Positions 55,867 to 64,000 of a DNA stretch of 64,000 nucleotides are shown one piece after another. A program made the translations under genes and the position numbers. Positions within the stretch are counted from its first letter, which is position 1, and the number at the start of each line of letters is the position of its first letter. Source of the stretch: Streptomyces sp. NBC_01471 (lineage in GTDB: Bacteria > Actinomycetota > Actinomycetes > Streptomycetales > Streptomycetaceae); the NCBI RefSeq assembly GCF_041438865.1, contig NZ_CP109450.1:4609001-4673000 (forward strand). The letters run 5' to 3'. The notes below the pieces were generated by a model. The model did not search any database. It saw nothing but the letters and a program-made list of their open reading frames with translations, and was not told the DNA's origin.

Positions 55867-57219
55867 TCAGGAGCGGGTGATGCGCACCCGGTAGTCGCCG
55901 GACTTGTCCTTGCCGGTGATGTTGATGATGATCCCGTGGGCCGCGTCGGTGAAGGTCTGGCCCACCGCGTACGGGGCGTCGGACAGTTCGGCCTGCACAT
56001 TGGCGTGCAGGGTGCAGCCGCCGCTGTCCGGGGTGCTGTCCCTGACGGAGATCGGGCCCTGGCCGGTGTCGACGTCGCCGTCGACGCGGTAGACGAGCAC
56101 ACCGGGGCGGCACACCGCGTCGTCGTTGCCCGCCCGGGTCCTGACCTCGACCACGTAGGCGGCGGACTCGGACATCGGGATGACCGCCAGTTTGGGGCCG
56201 CCGCGGGTGGCCAGCGGGGAGAGCGTCGCCTCGTGGGTGCCGGGAGTCGACGCGCAGCTGACCTGGTTGTCGTCCAGCCAGCCGAGCTTCCACTTGTGCC
56301 AGCCCAGCATGTCGTTGTTGGCCCCCCAGTCCTCGGACATGATGTCCCAGTGCCCGACCGAGCCGCCGCCGCTGGAGGTGTAGAGGTCGGGGAGGCCGAA
56401 GGTGTGGCCGTTCTCGTGCGGCAGGACGCGGTAGCCGGTGTGGCTGTACGAACCTGACCCGTCGTCCTGGCGGCTGTAGATGAACGACATGTTGGAGAGC
56501 TTCACGCCGTCCGCGACGGGCGCCTCGTCATTGCCGGAGAACGTCACCGAGAGCACGGTGTTCAGGGCCGAGGGGCCGGCGTTCGGGGTGGCCAGCACAT
56601 TGATCAGGTCGTACTTGCGGAAATCCACCTGGCGGTCGGCGGCCTTCACGATGTCCTGGGCGAGCCGCCGGTAGCCCGGCTGGTAGGGGGAGCCCCGCTG
56701 TATTCCGTACGAGCTGAACGGTGACGGCATCCGCAGCCAGCGCCTGACGGGGGCCTCGGGGTGGTAGGCGAGCCGGCCGTAGGAGCTGGTGCGGTACCAG
56801 GTGGAGGTCTGCGGGAAGAACTCGCCGTACCGCTTCATCGCGGGCTCGGACCCCTGCGCGTCCGGGAAGTCGATCATGAGGGTGAGGGCGTGGATCGAGC
56901 CGGTCGAGCGGGTGTAGCCCGGGGCGGTCGGCAGCCCCTCGGACATCTGGACGCCCAGTGCGCCGCCGATCCGGCACGGGCCGAGCGATACGGCGGACCC
57001 GGCGTGGTCGGCGCGTACGGAGAGCCGGCCGGTGGTGGAAGCAGGACCGCCCGGCGGGGTCTTCTGTATCAGGGTGGTGCTGCCCGACGTCAGCGCGGCC
57101 AGTGCGAGCGCGGCCAGGGTGACGACGGCCAGCGGGCGGCGGGGGGAACGTATCCGGGAGCGGGGGGCCCGTGAACGGCCGGAGGGGCTGCCGCTCGACC
57201 TGGGGCGGGTCTGATGCAT
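55867..57219 (-). CDS. Secreted M6-like zinc metalloprotease
   Basis: A 450-residue exported protease. An Arg-rich signal region with hydrophobic core is at ~29-46. The M6 (immune inhibitor A-like) catalytic domain has HENGHTFGLPDLY, with H268, E269 and H272 as the zinc/catalytic set and the downstream Met-turn region (HWDIMSEDWG). A C-terminal beta-domain follows. The Arg-rich N-terminus before the hydrophobic core suggests a possible Tat or long Sec signal. ATG 57219 sits after GAAGGCGAAGG. Confidence 0.85.
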   Translation of the reverse strand: MHQTRPRSSGSPSGRSRAPRSRIRSPRRPLAVVTLAALALAALTSGSTTLIQKTPPGGPASTTGRLSVRADHAGSAVSLGPCRIGGALGVQMSEGLPTAPGYTRSTGSIHALTLMIDFPDAQGSEPAMKRYGEFFPQTSTWYRTSSYGRLAYHPEAPVRRWLRMPSPFSSYGIQRGSPYQPGYRRLAQDIVKAADRQVDFRKYDLINVLATPNAGPSALNTVLSVTFSGNDEAPVADGVKLSNMSFIYSRQDDGSGSYSHTGYRVLPHENGHTFGLPDLYTSSGGGSVGHWDIMSEDWGANNDMLGWHKWKLGWLDDNQVSCASTPGTHEATLSPLATRGGPKLAVIPMSESAAYVVEVRTRAGNDDAVCRPGVLVYRVDGDVDTGQGPISVRDSTPDSGGCTLHANVQAELSDAPYAVGQTFTDAAHGIIINITGKDKSGDYRVRITRS

Positions 57220-57513
57220 GCCTTCGCCTTCGGGCCGCGGCAGCCGACGGTTCCGAGCTGCACTCGTTCGATCACCCTGTGTCGGGTGCGGCGGAGGCGC
57301 GCGCTGGGTGGGCCGTTCGTGGACATTCCGGGGCACTTCAGACGTGATGCAGGTCACGCGGAGTGGGGGAAATAACCGGGGACCGTTTCCCCGTTTGAAC
57401 CGGTGTCACAGCGAAGCGGGGAGATGCTCCCCGGTTACGAGAATCAGAACTGTCCGGGAACCGGAACTGTCCGGGGAACCGGAACCGGAATCGGGAAAGG
57501 GAAGGGAAGCGCC

Positions 57514-58152
57514 GTGGAAACCGCCACCGCCGTCCGGCCGCGCACCAGGGCCGACGCCCTGCGCAACCGGGAGCGGATCGTATCGGCCGCGCGTGAGATC
57601 TTCGTGGAGTACGGGCCGGATGTGCCGCTCGACGAGATCGCCCGCCGGGCCGGCGTCGGCAACGCCACGCTCTACCGCCACTTCCCCGACCGGGTCGAAC
57701 TCTTCCGGCATGTGGTTCTCTCCGTCATGGCCCGCGTCGCGGACCAGGTGGAGGCGGCCATCGCCGAAGAGCCCGACAGTTTCGCCGCTCTCCGACGTTT
57801 TGTGCACGCAGCGGCCGACGAGAAGATCGGTGCGCTGTGCCCGATGCTCTCCGACGGCTTCGACCGCGCGGACCCGGAGATCATGGCGGCGCGCGACCGG
57901 CTCGAGGAGTCCGTGGAGGACCTCATGGGCCGTGCACGCGAGGAAGGCCAACTGCGCTCCGACGTCGCCGTCGGGGATCTCTTCGTCGCCCTCTCCCAGC
58001 TCACCCGCCCACTGCCCGGCACGGGCTGCCTGGGTCTCGACCGTTTCGTCCACCGTCATCTACAGCTGTTCCTCGACGGGCTTCACGCCTCGGCGCGGAC
58101 GGTACTTCCTGGGTCACCGGCGACTCTTGAAGACCTGCGCCGGCCGTCGTGA
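57514..58152 (+). CDS. TetR family regulator
   Basis: A 212-residue TetR repressor: N-terminal helix-turn-helix (RERIVSAAREIFVEYG, IARRAGVGNATLYRHFPDR), C-terminal ligand domain. GTG 57514 has GGGAAGGGAAG upstream. It sits directly before a DHA2-type exporter gene on the same strand, so it is the likely drug-responsive repressor of that gene. Its own leader has GGAACCGGAACTGTCCGGG-like repeats (57445-57490) that may be operators. Confidence 0.85.
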   Translation: METATAVRPRTRADALRNRERIVSAAREIFVEYGPDVPLDEIARRAGVGNATLYRHFPDRVELFRHVVLSVMARVADQVEAAIAEEPDSFAALRRFVHAAADEKIGALCPMLSDGFDRADPEIMAARDRLEESVEDLMGRAREEGQLRSDVAVGDLFVALSQLTRPLPGTGCLGLDRFVHRHLQLFLDGLHASARTVLPGSPATLEDLRRPS

Positions 58153-58514
58153 CGCAGCCGTAATGCACGGGCCCCACGCTTGAACACACCGAAGCCTGAA
58201 CACCGCAAAGCCTGAACACCGCAAAGCCTGAACGCACCGCTTGAACTCGATGCTCGATCTCGACGTTTGATCACGACGCCTGAACAGGACGCCCGAATTG
58301 CACGCCTGACCTCGATGCCCCACGCCCGCGTACGCGCCTGAAGCGCTCACCCGCGAAACGCTCACCCGTGAAACGCACACCCGTGAAACGCACACCCGAA
58401 GTGCGCTCCGGAGTGCGACGTCTCAACTTCCTGCTCAGGATCTCTTCTCCACTCCTGCCCGGGACCCTCTCGACTTCCGTTCTGACCTCTCCGCACCCTT
58501 AGGTGGCTCTCGCC
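58153..58514 (+). repeat. Exporter leader with two tandem-repeat blocks
   Basis: A 362-base gap without a gene. Block 1: GCCTGAACACCGCAAA at 58194-58209 and 58210-58225, with partial copies on both sides. Block 2: a 15-base unit CTCACCCGTGAAACG at 58346-58390 (three copies, one or two changes) and a partial fourth to 58403. Scattered TGAAC/TGATC words lie between. It must contain the exporter promoter and probably TetR sites. Confidence 0.7.
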
Positions 58515-60059
58515 ATGTCAACAGCCATGCTGAAAACTCCCGACATATCAGTCCCTGACCCCAACCGCTGGAAAGCGCTCGTCTTCATCGCCCTTGCGCA
58601 GCTGATGGTGGTGCTCGACGCGACGATCGTGAACATCGCGCTGCCGCACGCCCAGGTCGACCTGGGCATCTCGGACGCCAACAAGCAGTGGGTCATCACG
58701 GCCTACGCCCTCGCCTTCGGCGGCCTCCTCCTCTTCGGTGGCCGCATCGGCGACCTGTGGGGCCGCAAGCGCGCCTTCGTCATCGGGCTGCTCGGCTTCG
58801 CCGCCGCGTCCGCCGTCGGCGGCGCCGCGGCCAACGAGGCGATGCTGCTCACCTCCCGTGCCGCGCAGGGCGTCTTCGGCGCGCTGCTCGCACCGGCCGC
58901 GCTGTCGCTGCTCGCCGTGACCTTCACCGATGCCAAGGAGCGCGCCAAGGCGTTCGGCATCTTCGGGGCCATCGCCGGTGGTGGTGGCGCCGTGGGCCTG
59001 CTGCTCGGCGGATTCCTCACCGAGTACCTGGACTGGCGCTGGACGTTCTTCGTCAACATCCCGTTCGCTGCCGTCGCCGCACTCGGCGCGTACTTCGTGA
59101 TCCGTGAGCCCGCGGGCGGCCGCAACCGTTCGCCGCTGGACATCCCCGGTGTCCTGCTCTCCACGACGGGCCTGGTGGCCCTCGTGTACGGCTTCACGCG
59201 CGCCGCGTCCGACGGCTGGTCCGACCCGGTCACGATCGGCATGTTCGTCGCCACCGTCGTCCTGCTCGGAGCGTTCGTCGCCGTCGAGTCGAAGGTCAAG
59301 GCCCCGCTGCTCCCGCTGCGCGTGGTCGCCGACCGCAACCGCGGTGGCATCTACGCCTCGCTCGGCCTGGCCATCATCGGGATGTTCGGCCTCTTCCTCT
59401 TCCTGACGTACTACCTCCAGGTCGTGCAGGGCTACTCCTCGGTCAGGACCGGCTTCGCCTTCCTGCCGATGGTCGCCGCCATGATCACGGGCTCCACGCA
59501 GATCGGCGCCCGCCTGATGACCCGGGTGCCCGCCCGGTTCCTGATGGGTCCCGGCTTCGCCGTCGCGGCCGTCGGCATGCTGCTGCTGACCCGCATCGAG
59601 GTCGGTTCCTCGTACGCCTCGGTGATCCTGCCGGGCATGGTCCTGCTGGGCCTCGGCATGGGTACGGCGTTCATGCCCGCCATGTCGCTCGCCACGCACG
59701 GCATCGCACCGCGTGACGCGGGTGTCGCGTCGGCGATGGTGAACACCTCGCAGCAGGTGGGTGGCGCGATCGGTACGGCGCTGCTGAACACGATCGCCGC
59801 CTCCGCCACCACCGCGTACCTCGTGGGACACGCGGCGGCCGGCGGCAACCCGAAGCTGGTGCAGGCCCAGGCGCTGGTGCACGGCTACACGAACGCGATC
59901 TGGGTGGCGGTCGGCATCCTGGCCGTCGCCTCGGTGATCGCGCTGACGCTCATCAACGCCGGTCGTCCCTCGGTCACTCCGGCAGCGTCGGGGGGTTCCG
60001 GTTCCAGGGACTCCGACGCGGTCGAGGACGAGGTGCAGATCCCGGTGATCGCGCACTGA
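58515..60059 (+). CDS. MFS drug exporter, DHA2 (14-span) type
   Basis: A 514-residue EmrB/QacA-like exporter with about 14 spans: motif D1 (LDATIVNIALPHAQ), motif A (GGRIGDLWGRKRAFV), motif C-like GGAVGLLLGGFLTEYLDWRW. The C-terminal tail is acidic and cytosolic. ATG 58515 has AGGTGG 8 bases upstream. It is downstream of a TetR gene that probably represses it. Substrate unknown. Confidence 0.9.
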   Translation: MSTAMLKTPDISVPDPNRWKALVFIALAQLMVVLDATIVNIALPHAQVDLGISDANKQWVITAYALAFGGLLLFGGRIGDLWGRKRAFVIGLLGFAAASAVGGAAANEAMLLTSRAAQGVFGALLAPAALSLLAVTFTDAKERAKAFGIFGAIAGGGGAVGLLLGGFLTEYLDWRWTFFVNIPFAAVAALGAYFVIREPAGGRNRSPLDIPGVLLSTTGLVALVYGFTRAASDGWSDPVTIGMFVATVVLLGAFVAVESKVKAPLLPLRVVADRNRGGIYASLGLAIIGMFGLFLFLTYYLQVVQGYSSVRTGFAFLPMVAAMITGSTQIGARLMTRVPARFLMGPGFAVAAVGMLLLTRIEVGSSYASVILPGMVLLGLGMGTAFMPAMSLATHGIAPRDAGVASAMVNTSQQVGGAIGTALLNTIAASATTAYLVGHAAAGGNPKLVQAQALVHGYTNAIWVAVGILAVASVIALTLINAGRPSVTPAASGGSGSRDSDAVEDEVQIPVIAH

Positions 60060-60128
60060 CGCACCGAAGCGCTGACGCACCGAAGCGCTGACGCACTGAC
60101 GTGTCGAAGCGCTGACGTGTCGAAGCAC
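60057..60128. repeat. 16-bp tandem repeats over the exporter stop codon
   Basis: Units TGACGCACCGAAGCGC (60057-60072, 60073-60088), a half unit (60089-60096), then TGACGTGTCGAAGCGC (60097-60112) and TGACGTGTCGAAGCAC (60113-60128). The stop codon TGA of the exporter is the first three bases of unit 1. Confidence 0.9.
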
Positions 60129-60216
60129 TGAGCCGAGCCGGCTCACGGGTACGTGCACGCGACCCGGTACGGAAGGCCTGCCCTGGTTCCGCAGGGACGT
60201 CCCAGCAGTGGAGGCG

Positions 60217-60723
60217 TCAGCGGAGCCAGGGCAGATCCGCGTCCTGATCCTCGGGTTGCAGCCCCTCGGCCATCACACGCATGATCTCGCCGAGCTGGCC
60301 GACCTGTTCGGGGGAGAGCCGGTCGAACAGCGCCTGCCGTACGGCCTCGACATGACCGGGCGCGGTCCGCTCCAGCACCTTCATACCGGCGGGAGTCAGG
60401 ACCGCGTTCTGGCCGCGCTTGTCGGACGGGCAGTCCTCACGGTGCACCCAGCCGTTCCGCTCCAGCCGTGCTATCGCGTGCGAGAGCCGGGAACGGGTGA
60501 TCTTCGCGTCCATCGCCAGCTGGGTCATCCGCATCCGCCGCCGGGGCGCCTGCGAGAGCTTCACGAGCAGCCCGTAGTAGATGTGCGGCATCCCGGCGTC
60601 CCGCTGCAGCTGGCGGTCGAGATGGTCCTCCAGGAGCGTGGTGGCGTGGAGGTATGCGCGCCAGATGCGCTGCTCATCGTCGCTGAGCCAGCGCGGTTCG
60701 TCAGGGGGCGGTGCCGAGGTCAT
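60217..60723 (-). CDS. MarR family regulator
   Basis: A 168-residue winged-helix MarR protein (LLVKLSQAPRRRMRMTQLAM, RSRLSHAIARLERNGWVHRE, DKRGQNAVLTPAG). Divergent from a LigB/DODA dioxygenase gene across a short AT-rich gap. This is the classical arrangement of quinone- or aromatic-responsive MarR regulators and their dioxygenase target. ATG 60723 is preferred although GGAG is close (3-4 bases); GTG 60732 lacks a ribosome site. Confidence 0.87.
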   Translation of the reverse strand: MTSAPPPDEPRWLSDDEQRIWRAYLHATTLLEDHLDRQLQRDAGMPHIYYGLLVKLSQAPRRRMRMTQLAMDAKITRSRLSHAIARLERNGWVHREDCPSDKRGQNAVLTPAGMKVLERTAPGHVEAVRQALFDRLSPEQVGQLGEIMRVMAEGLQPEDQDADLPWLR

Positions 60724-60734
60724 GTGCTCCACTG

Positions 60735-60806
60735 TACGACTCTTTCTTGAATATTAAACTAGATATGACTAAGGTCTGATCTGAGTAGCGCTTGAGACTT
60801 CAAGTA
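60735..60806. promoter_or_regulatory. AT-rich divergent promoter/operator region
   Basis: Between the MarR and dioxygenase genes. It contains a perfect palindrome CTTGA-GACT-TCAAG (60791-60804) and an AT-rich half-match CTTGAATATTAAACTAGATATG upstream in two pieces (about 60750-60771). Good candidates for MarR binding. Confidence 0.55.
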
Positions 60807-60821
60807 ATGGAGTTGTCGCCC

Positions 60822-61601
60822 ATGCCCGCCATCGCCCCCGAACGCATGCCCGCCCTCTATCTCTCCCATGGCGCGCCCCCGCTCGCCGACGATCCGGTCT
60901 GGCCGGGCCAGCTCGCCGCCTGGGCCGCCGGTCTGCCGCGCCCCAAGGCCATCCTGATGGTCTCCGCACACTGGGAGGACGCCCCGCTGGCGCTCGGCGC
61001 GACCGAGACCATCCCCCTCGTGTACGACTTCTGGGGCTTCCCCGAGCACTACTACCAGGTGCGGTACGGAGCTCCCGGTGCGCCCCTGCTGGCCGAGAGC
61101 GTACGGAAACTGCTGCGCGGCGCCGGTCACCCGGTCCAGGACGTCCCGGACCGGGGGCTCGACCACGGTGCGTACGTCCCGCTGGTCGAGATGTTCCCGG
61201 AGGCCGACATCCCGGTACTCCAGATCTCCCTGCCGACCCTCGATCCACGGAAGCTGATGGACGTCGGGCGCAGGCTCGCCCCGCTGCGGGACGAAGGCGT
61301 GCTGATCGTCGGCAGCGGTTTCTTCACGCACAATCTGGCCGCGCTGCGCCACGGGGGCATCCCCGGCTGGTCCGAGGAGTTCGACGCCTGGGGGCGGGAG
61401 GCGCTGGAGGCACGGGACATCGACGCACTGCTCGACTTCGAGCACAAGTCCCCGTCCGGGCGGCTCGCCCACCCGCGTACCGAGCACTTCGCGCCGCTGT
61501 TCGTGACGCTGGGGGCGGCCGGGGACGGGCTGGAGGACCGGCGCGATGTGATCGACGGCTTCTGGATGGGGCTGGCGAAGCGATCGGTGCAGTTCGGGTA
61601 G
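60822..61601 (+). CDS. LigB/DODA-type extradiol ring-cleavage dioxygenase
   Basis: About 259 residues of the 4,5-DOPA-dioxygenase (LigB) family. Metal-ligand type histidines are seen in LYLSHGAPPL, MVSAHWEDAP, GLDHGAYVPL and TEHFAPLF. Relatives cleave catechols or quinols and are often induced by MarR regulators under quinone stress, matching the divergent MarR gene. ATG 60822 has GGAG 9 bases upstream; ATG 60807 is possible. Confidence 0.87.
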   Translation: MPAIAPERMPALYLSHGAPPLADDPVWPGQLAAWAAGLPRPKAILMVSAHWEDAPLALGATETIPLVYDFWGFPEHYYQVRYGAPGAPLLAESVRKLLRGAGHPVQDVPDRGLDHGAYVPLVEMFPEADIPVLQISLPTLDPRKLMDVGRRLAPLRDEGVLIVGSGFFTHNLAALRHGGIPGWSEEFDAWGREALEARDIDALLDFEHKSPSGRLAHPRTEHFAPLFVTLGAAGDGLEDRRDVIDGFWMGLAKRSVQFG

Positions 61602-61620
61602 GCGGTAGGGCACTGCCGGG

Positions 61621-62223
61621 CTACCTCCCGCCGGGCTCCTGCCCGGTGAGGCGCTTCCCGCCGACGGCCTCCCCGTCAAGGCCCCGTCCGTTCAGGCCCT
61701 GCGCGCCGAGCTCCTTCTCGTACCAGGCGACATCGTGGTACGCGCCGAACTTCCGGCCCACCTCGCGGTACGTGCCCACCGGCGTGAAGCCGAAGCGGGC
61801 GTGCAGGGCGGCCGATGCCTCGTTGGGCAGGGTGATACCGGCGTACGCCCGGTGCACGTCCTCGTCACCCAGCGCCTCGAACAGCGCCTTGTAGAGCATC
61901 GTGCCGATCCCGCGCCCCGCCACACCGGGGGCGCAGTAGACGGTCACCTCGACGGAAGTGGCGTACGCGGCCTTCGGCCGGAACGAGCTGCTGGTTGCAT
62001 ATCCCAGAATCCGGGCAGACGGTACCTCCTGCGCAACCAGCAGCCGGTGCGGGCCGTCTTCAGGGTGGGAGAGCAGCCACGGACGGCGCTCCTCGGCGGT
62101 GAAGACATTCGTGTCGAATGTGATCGCAGTCTCACGGACGTAGTGGTTGTAGAGGTCGGTGAGGGCCTGGAGATCCGCCTCCTTGCCCGGCCTGACCTGC
62201 ACTTCCGTACGCTGCGCAGACAT
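61621..62223 (-). CDS. GNAT acetyltransferase, phosphinothricin-acetyltransferase-like
   Basis: A 200-residue GNAT enzyme of the PAT/Bar type: VRPGKEADLQALTDLYNHYV, FDTNVFTAEERRPWL, GVAGRGIGTMLYKALFEAL (acetyl-CoA loop) and ARFGFTPVGTYREVGRKFG with YHDVAWYEKEL. The family N-acetylates phosphinothricin or methionine sulfone/sulfoximine; the actual substrate is not known. ~25 extra Gly-rich C-terminal residues. Divergent from hrdD. ATG 62223 has GGGAG upstream. Confidence 0.87.
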   Translation of the reverse strand: MSAQRTEVQVRPGKEADLQALTDLYNHYVRETAITFDTNVFTAEERRPWLLSHPEDGPHRLLVAQEVPSARILGYATSSSFRPKAAYATSVEVTVYCAPGVAGRGIGTMLYKALFEALGDEDVHRAYAGITLPNEASAALHARFGFTPVGTYREVGRKFGAYHDVAWYEKELGAQGLNGRGLDGEAVGGKRLTGQEPGGR

Positions 62224-62406
62224 CTGCTCTCCCTTGGTGGCCGGACAGGGTACTGCATGATCACTAAAAACAGAGCGGGTCATGGGAATTCTGTCCGGAT
62301 TCCAGTCGTTGTTTCCATCAGATGCAGGACACCGGAGAGGGTGTTCCGCACCACACCAAGCCACTGATTCGCGACCTCATCACGTTACTCACGTTAGGGA
62401 GCACGC

Positions 62407-63387
62407 ATGGCAACCCGTGCCGTCGCCCGTCGATCCGACCGGGCAAGCAGCGTTCGCGCCGTAGGCGGGGAGATCGCCGACCGCGACCTGGTCGGCATGT
62501 ACCTCGACGAAATCGCACGTACGCCGCTGCTCGACGCCGAAAAGGAGGTTGAGCTGTCCCAGACCATCGAGGCCGGGGTGTACGCCCAGCAGATCCTCGA
62601 CGGTTCCGTGCAGAGTGAGGCGGGCGGGGCCTCGCGTGAAGAGCTGGATGCGCTGATCGCCGCCGGGGAGCGCGCCAAGGACGTCTTCATCCGGTCCAAC
62701 CTCCGGCTGGTCGTCGCTGTCGCCCGCCGCTATCCGCGAGCCGGTCTGCCGCTGCTCGACCTCATCCAGGAGGGCAACGCGGGTCTGGTGCGCGCGGTCG
62801 AGAAGTTCGACTACGCCAAGGGCTTCAAGTTCTCCACGTATGCGACCTGGTGGATCCGGCAGGCCATCACCCGGTCCATAGCGGACCAGTCGCGCACCAT
62901 CCGGCTCCCTGTCCACCTGGTGGAGGAGCTGGGCCGGATCCGCCGTGTCCAGCGTGAGTTCAACCGGGAGCACGGCCGCGACCCGGAGCACGAGGAGATC
63001 GCCGCCGAGCTGGACACCAAGCCGGCCCGGGTGAGCGACGTGCTGGACTGGGCCCGTGACCCGGTCAGCCTGAACATGCCGGTCGACGACCAGGGCGAGA
63101 CCCAGTTCGGGGACCTCCTGGAGGACACGTCGGCGGTGTCGCCCGAGCAGTCGGTGATGACGCTGCTGCGCAGTGAGGAGCTCGACGAGCTGATCGGCAG
63201 GCTCGATCACCGCACCGCCTCGATCATCAAGATGCGCTTCGGTATCGACGACGGCCGGGAGCGGACGCTGACCGAGGTCGGCAAGGAGCACGGTCTGACG
63301 CGCGAGCGGATCCGCCAGATCGAGAAGCACGCGCTGCTCGAACTGAAGAAGATGGCCGACGACGTGGGCTTCGACGCGGCGGCGTGA
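62407..63387 (+). CDS. hrdD: Principal-like sigma factor HrdD
   Basis: A 326-residue group 2 sigma-70 factor: region 1.2 (ADRDLVGMYLDEIARTPLL), regions 2.1-2.4 (RSNLRLVVAVARRY, DLIQEGNAGLVRAVEKFDY, FSTYATWWIRQAI), and regions 3-4 ending ERIRQIEKHALLELKKMA. The N-terminus MATRAVARR and the size match my recollection of Streptomyces HrdD, which is non-essential and supplements HrdB. The PAT-like neighbour also fits the known hrdD region. A strong hairpin follows at 63447. Confidence 0.85.
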   Translation: MATRAVARRSDRASSVRAVGGEIADRDLVGMYLDEIARTPLLDAEKEVELSQTIEAGVYAQQILDGSVQSEAGGASREELDALIAAGERAKDVFIRSNLRLVVAVARRYPRAGLPLLDLIQEGNAGLVRAVEKFDYAKGFKFSTYATWWIRQAITRSIADQSRTIRLPVHLVEELGRIRRVQREFNREHGRDPEHEEIAAELDTKPARVSDVLDWARDPVSLNMPVDDQGETQFGDLLEDTSAVSPEQSVMTLLRSEELDELIGRLDHRTASIIKMRFGIDDGRERTLTEVGKEHGLTRERIRQIEKHALLELKKMADDVGFDAAA

Positions 63388-63446
63388 GCTGCCAGAGCGA
63401 AAGCCCGACGTCCCCTCGCGGCCCTCGTGCCGCCTCCGTCCCCGAC

Positions 63447-63480
63447 CGCCGGACGGCGCCGACCGCGGCGCCGTCCGGCG
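63447..63480 (+). terminator. Strong hairpin after hrdD
   Basis: Perfect 14-bp stem (63447-63460 with 63467-63480), 6-base loop, 60 bases after the hrdD stop. Confidence 0.8.
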
Positions 63481-63632
63481 ACTGCTTGAGCGGAGGGGTG
63501 GTTCCTGCTCAGCCGACGATCGCGGCTCAGCTCCGCTGACTTCTGCCCGGCTGGGCACTCCTGCTCAGCGGTGATGTCGGGCCGGGGCATCCGTGATGTC
63601 GGCTCGCCGGTGATGTCGGCGGTGATATCCGC

Positions 63633-64000
63633 TCAGACGGTGAGCGCCGGTTCCCGGAGTGACCCGTCCGCGTCTGCGTCCGTCCCGCTGCCGGTCGGGG
63701 ACGCATCCGTCCCGCCGCCTCCGGGTGCCCGCTTCGGCAGGGCGAACATCAGCAGGAAGATCACGCCGAGCACCCCCGCGACCCACCACAGCGAGTCCAT
63801 GAACGCGTGGACGAACGCGAGGCCGGTCGCGCTCGGTGCCGGCCGGTCGCTGATCGACCCGAAGAACACCACGGACACCAGGCCGAGCCCCAGCGCATTG
63901 CCCATCTGCTGCACGGTGTTGATCAGCCCGGAGGCCGACCCGGCGTGCTCCTTCGGAACGTCCGCGAGCACCGCGTCCGTCAGCGGCGCGACGATCAGTC
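63633..64000 (-). CDS. MFS exporter, C-terminal part (cut by window end)
   Basis: The minus-strand frame is open through base 64000, so only the last ~122 residues are visible. They read LIVAPLTDAVLADVPKEHAG, SASGLINTVQQMGNALGLGLVSVVFFG, two or three spans, then a Gly/Asp/Ser-rich tail. This is the end of a DHA2-type MFS exporter (the A-D-V-P and VQQMGNALG patterns are typical). The GTG at 63971 is internal, not the start. Confidence 0.8.
   Translation of the reverse strand, partial: LIVAPLTDAVLADVPKEHAGSASGLINTVQQMGNALGLGLVSVVFFGSISDRPAPSATGLAFVHAFMDSLWWVAGVLGVIFLLMFALPKRAPGGGGTDASPTGSGTDADADGSLREPALTV

Noticed and set aside
58548..60158. 536-codon minus-strand frame over the DHA2 exporter
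   Set aside because: Arg/Gly/His/Asp-rich shadow; the plus strand has clear MFS motifs.

Overview
The window is chromosomal DNA of a Streptomyces or very close relative. It is GC-rich with strong third-position GC bias and many GTG/TTG starts. It carries a fused F420 FO-synthase (fbiC), an HrdD-type sigma factor next to a PAT-like acetyltransferase, several WhiJ-like (XRE/DUF5753) regulators paired with DUF397 proteins, and a SigB/F-type sigma factor next to an anti-sigma-like ATPase.

Layout. (1) 1-21.1 kb is core or variable chromosome: fbiC, a PIN/RHH toxin-antitoxin pair, an FAD monooxygenase, an XRE regulator with two tandem DUF397 proteins, a DUF4232 lipoprotein, a P-loop kinase, an ADP-ribosylglycohydrolase, a sodium/solute symporter, an SDR, a second XRE/DUF397 set, a GPP34 protein, a D-Ala-D-Ala carboxypeptidase with a very long cytoplasmic tail, and a polytopic membrane protein. 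(2) 21.2-29.4 kb is a poly-gamma-glutamate (PGA)-like locus: a CapA-like lipoprotein, a tandem extracellular-sensor membrane protein, PgsB/CapB, PgsC/CapC and an NlpC/P60 hydrolase on the minus strand. A membrane-anchored protein that may be hydrolase-like starts 20 bp from capA on the other strand. (3) 29.5-31.2 kb holds a MATE exporter and a zinc-ribbon protein.

(4) 31,346-51,667 is a 20.3-kb integrated mobile element bounded by identical 45-bp direct repeats, the right one inside an intact tRNA-Arg(CCT). It has an integrase (split by a one-base frameshift), an Xis-like protein, an XRE regulator, a DUF3631 ATPase, a DUF2637 membrane protein, a MobC-like protein and a relaxase. I see no FtsK-type Tra or type IV secretion genes, so it looks mobilizable rather than self-transmissible. 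Its cargo has two parts. At the left end is a CBASS anti-phage system: CD-NTase, E2-E1 Cap2-like protein and a convergent HNH-SAVED (Cap5-like) effector; two of the three genes carry rare TTA codons. Next to it is an unusual, tightly overlapping operon encoding a DUF6415 protein, a NUDIX protein, a 28-residue membrane peptide, a DapF-family epimerase, a D-Ala-D-Ala-ligase-like ATP-grasp enzyme, a C39-like cysteine protease and a stand-alone MurF C-terminal domain. That operon lies behind an XRE regulator, a DUF6879 protein and repeated candidate operator sites. It is the best candidate here for an undescribed peptide or small-molecule pathway.

(5) 51.8-64 kb is chromosome again: SigB/F-type sigma factor and divergent HATPase, acyl-CoA synthetase, secreted M6-like protease, TetR regulator plus DHA2-type MFS exporter, MarR regulator divergent from a LigB/DODA dioxygenase, PAT-like acetyltransferase, hrdD, and the 3' part of another MFS exporter cut by the window edge. 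Several intergenic spacers here hold short tandem repeats of 9-35 bp.

All functional calls rest on motif and family recognition by eye; no database or structure search was run.
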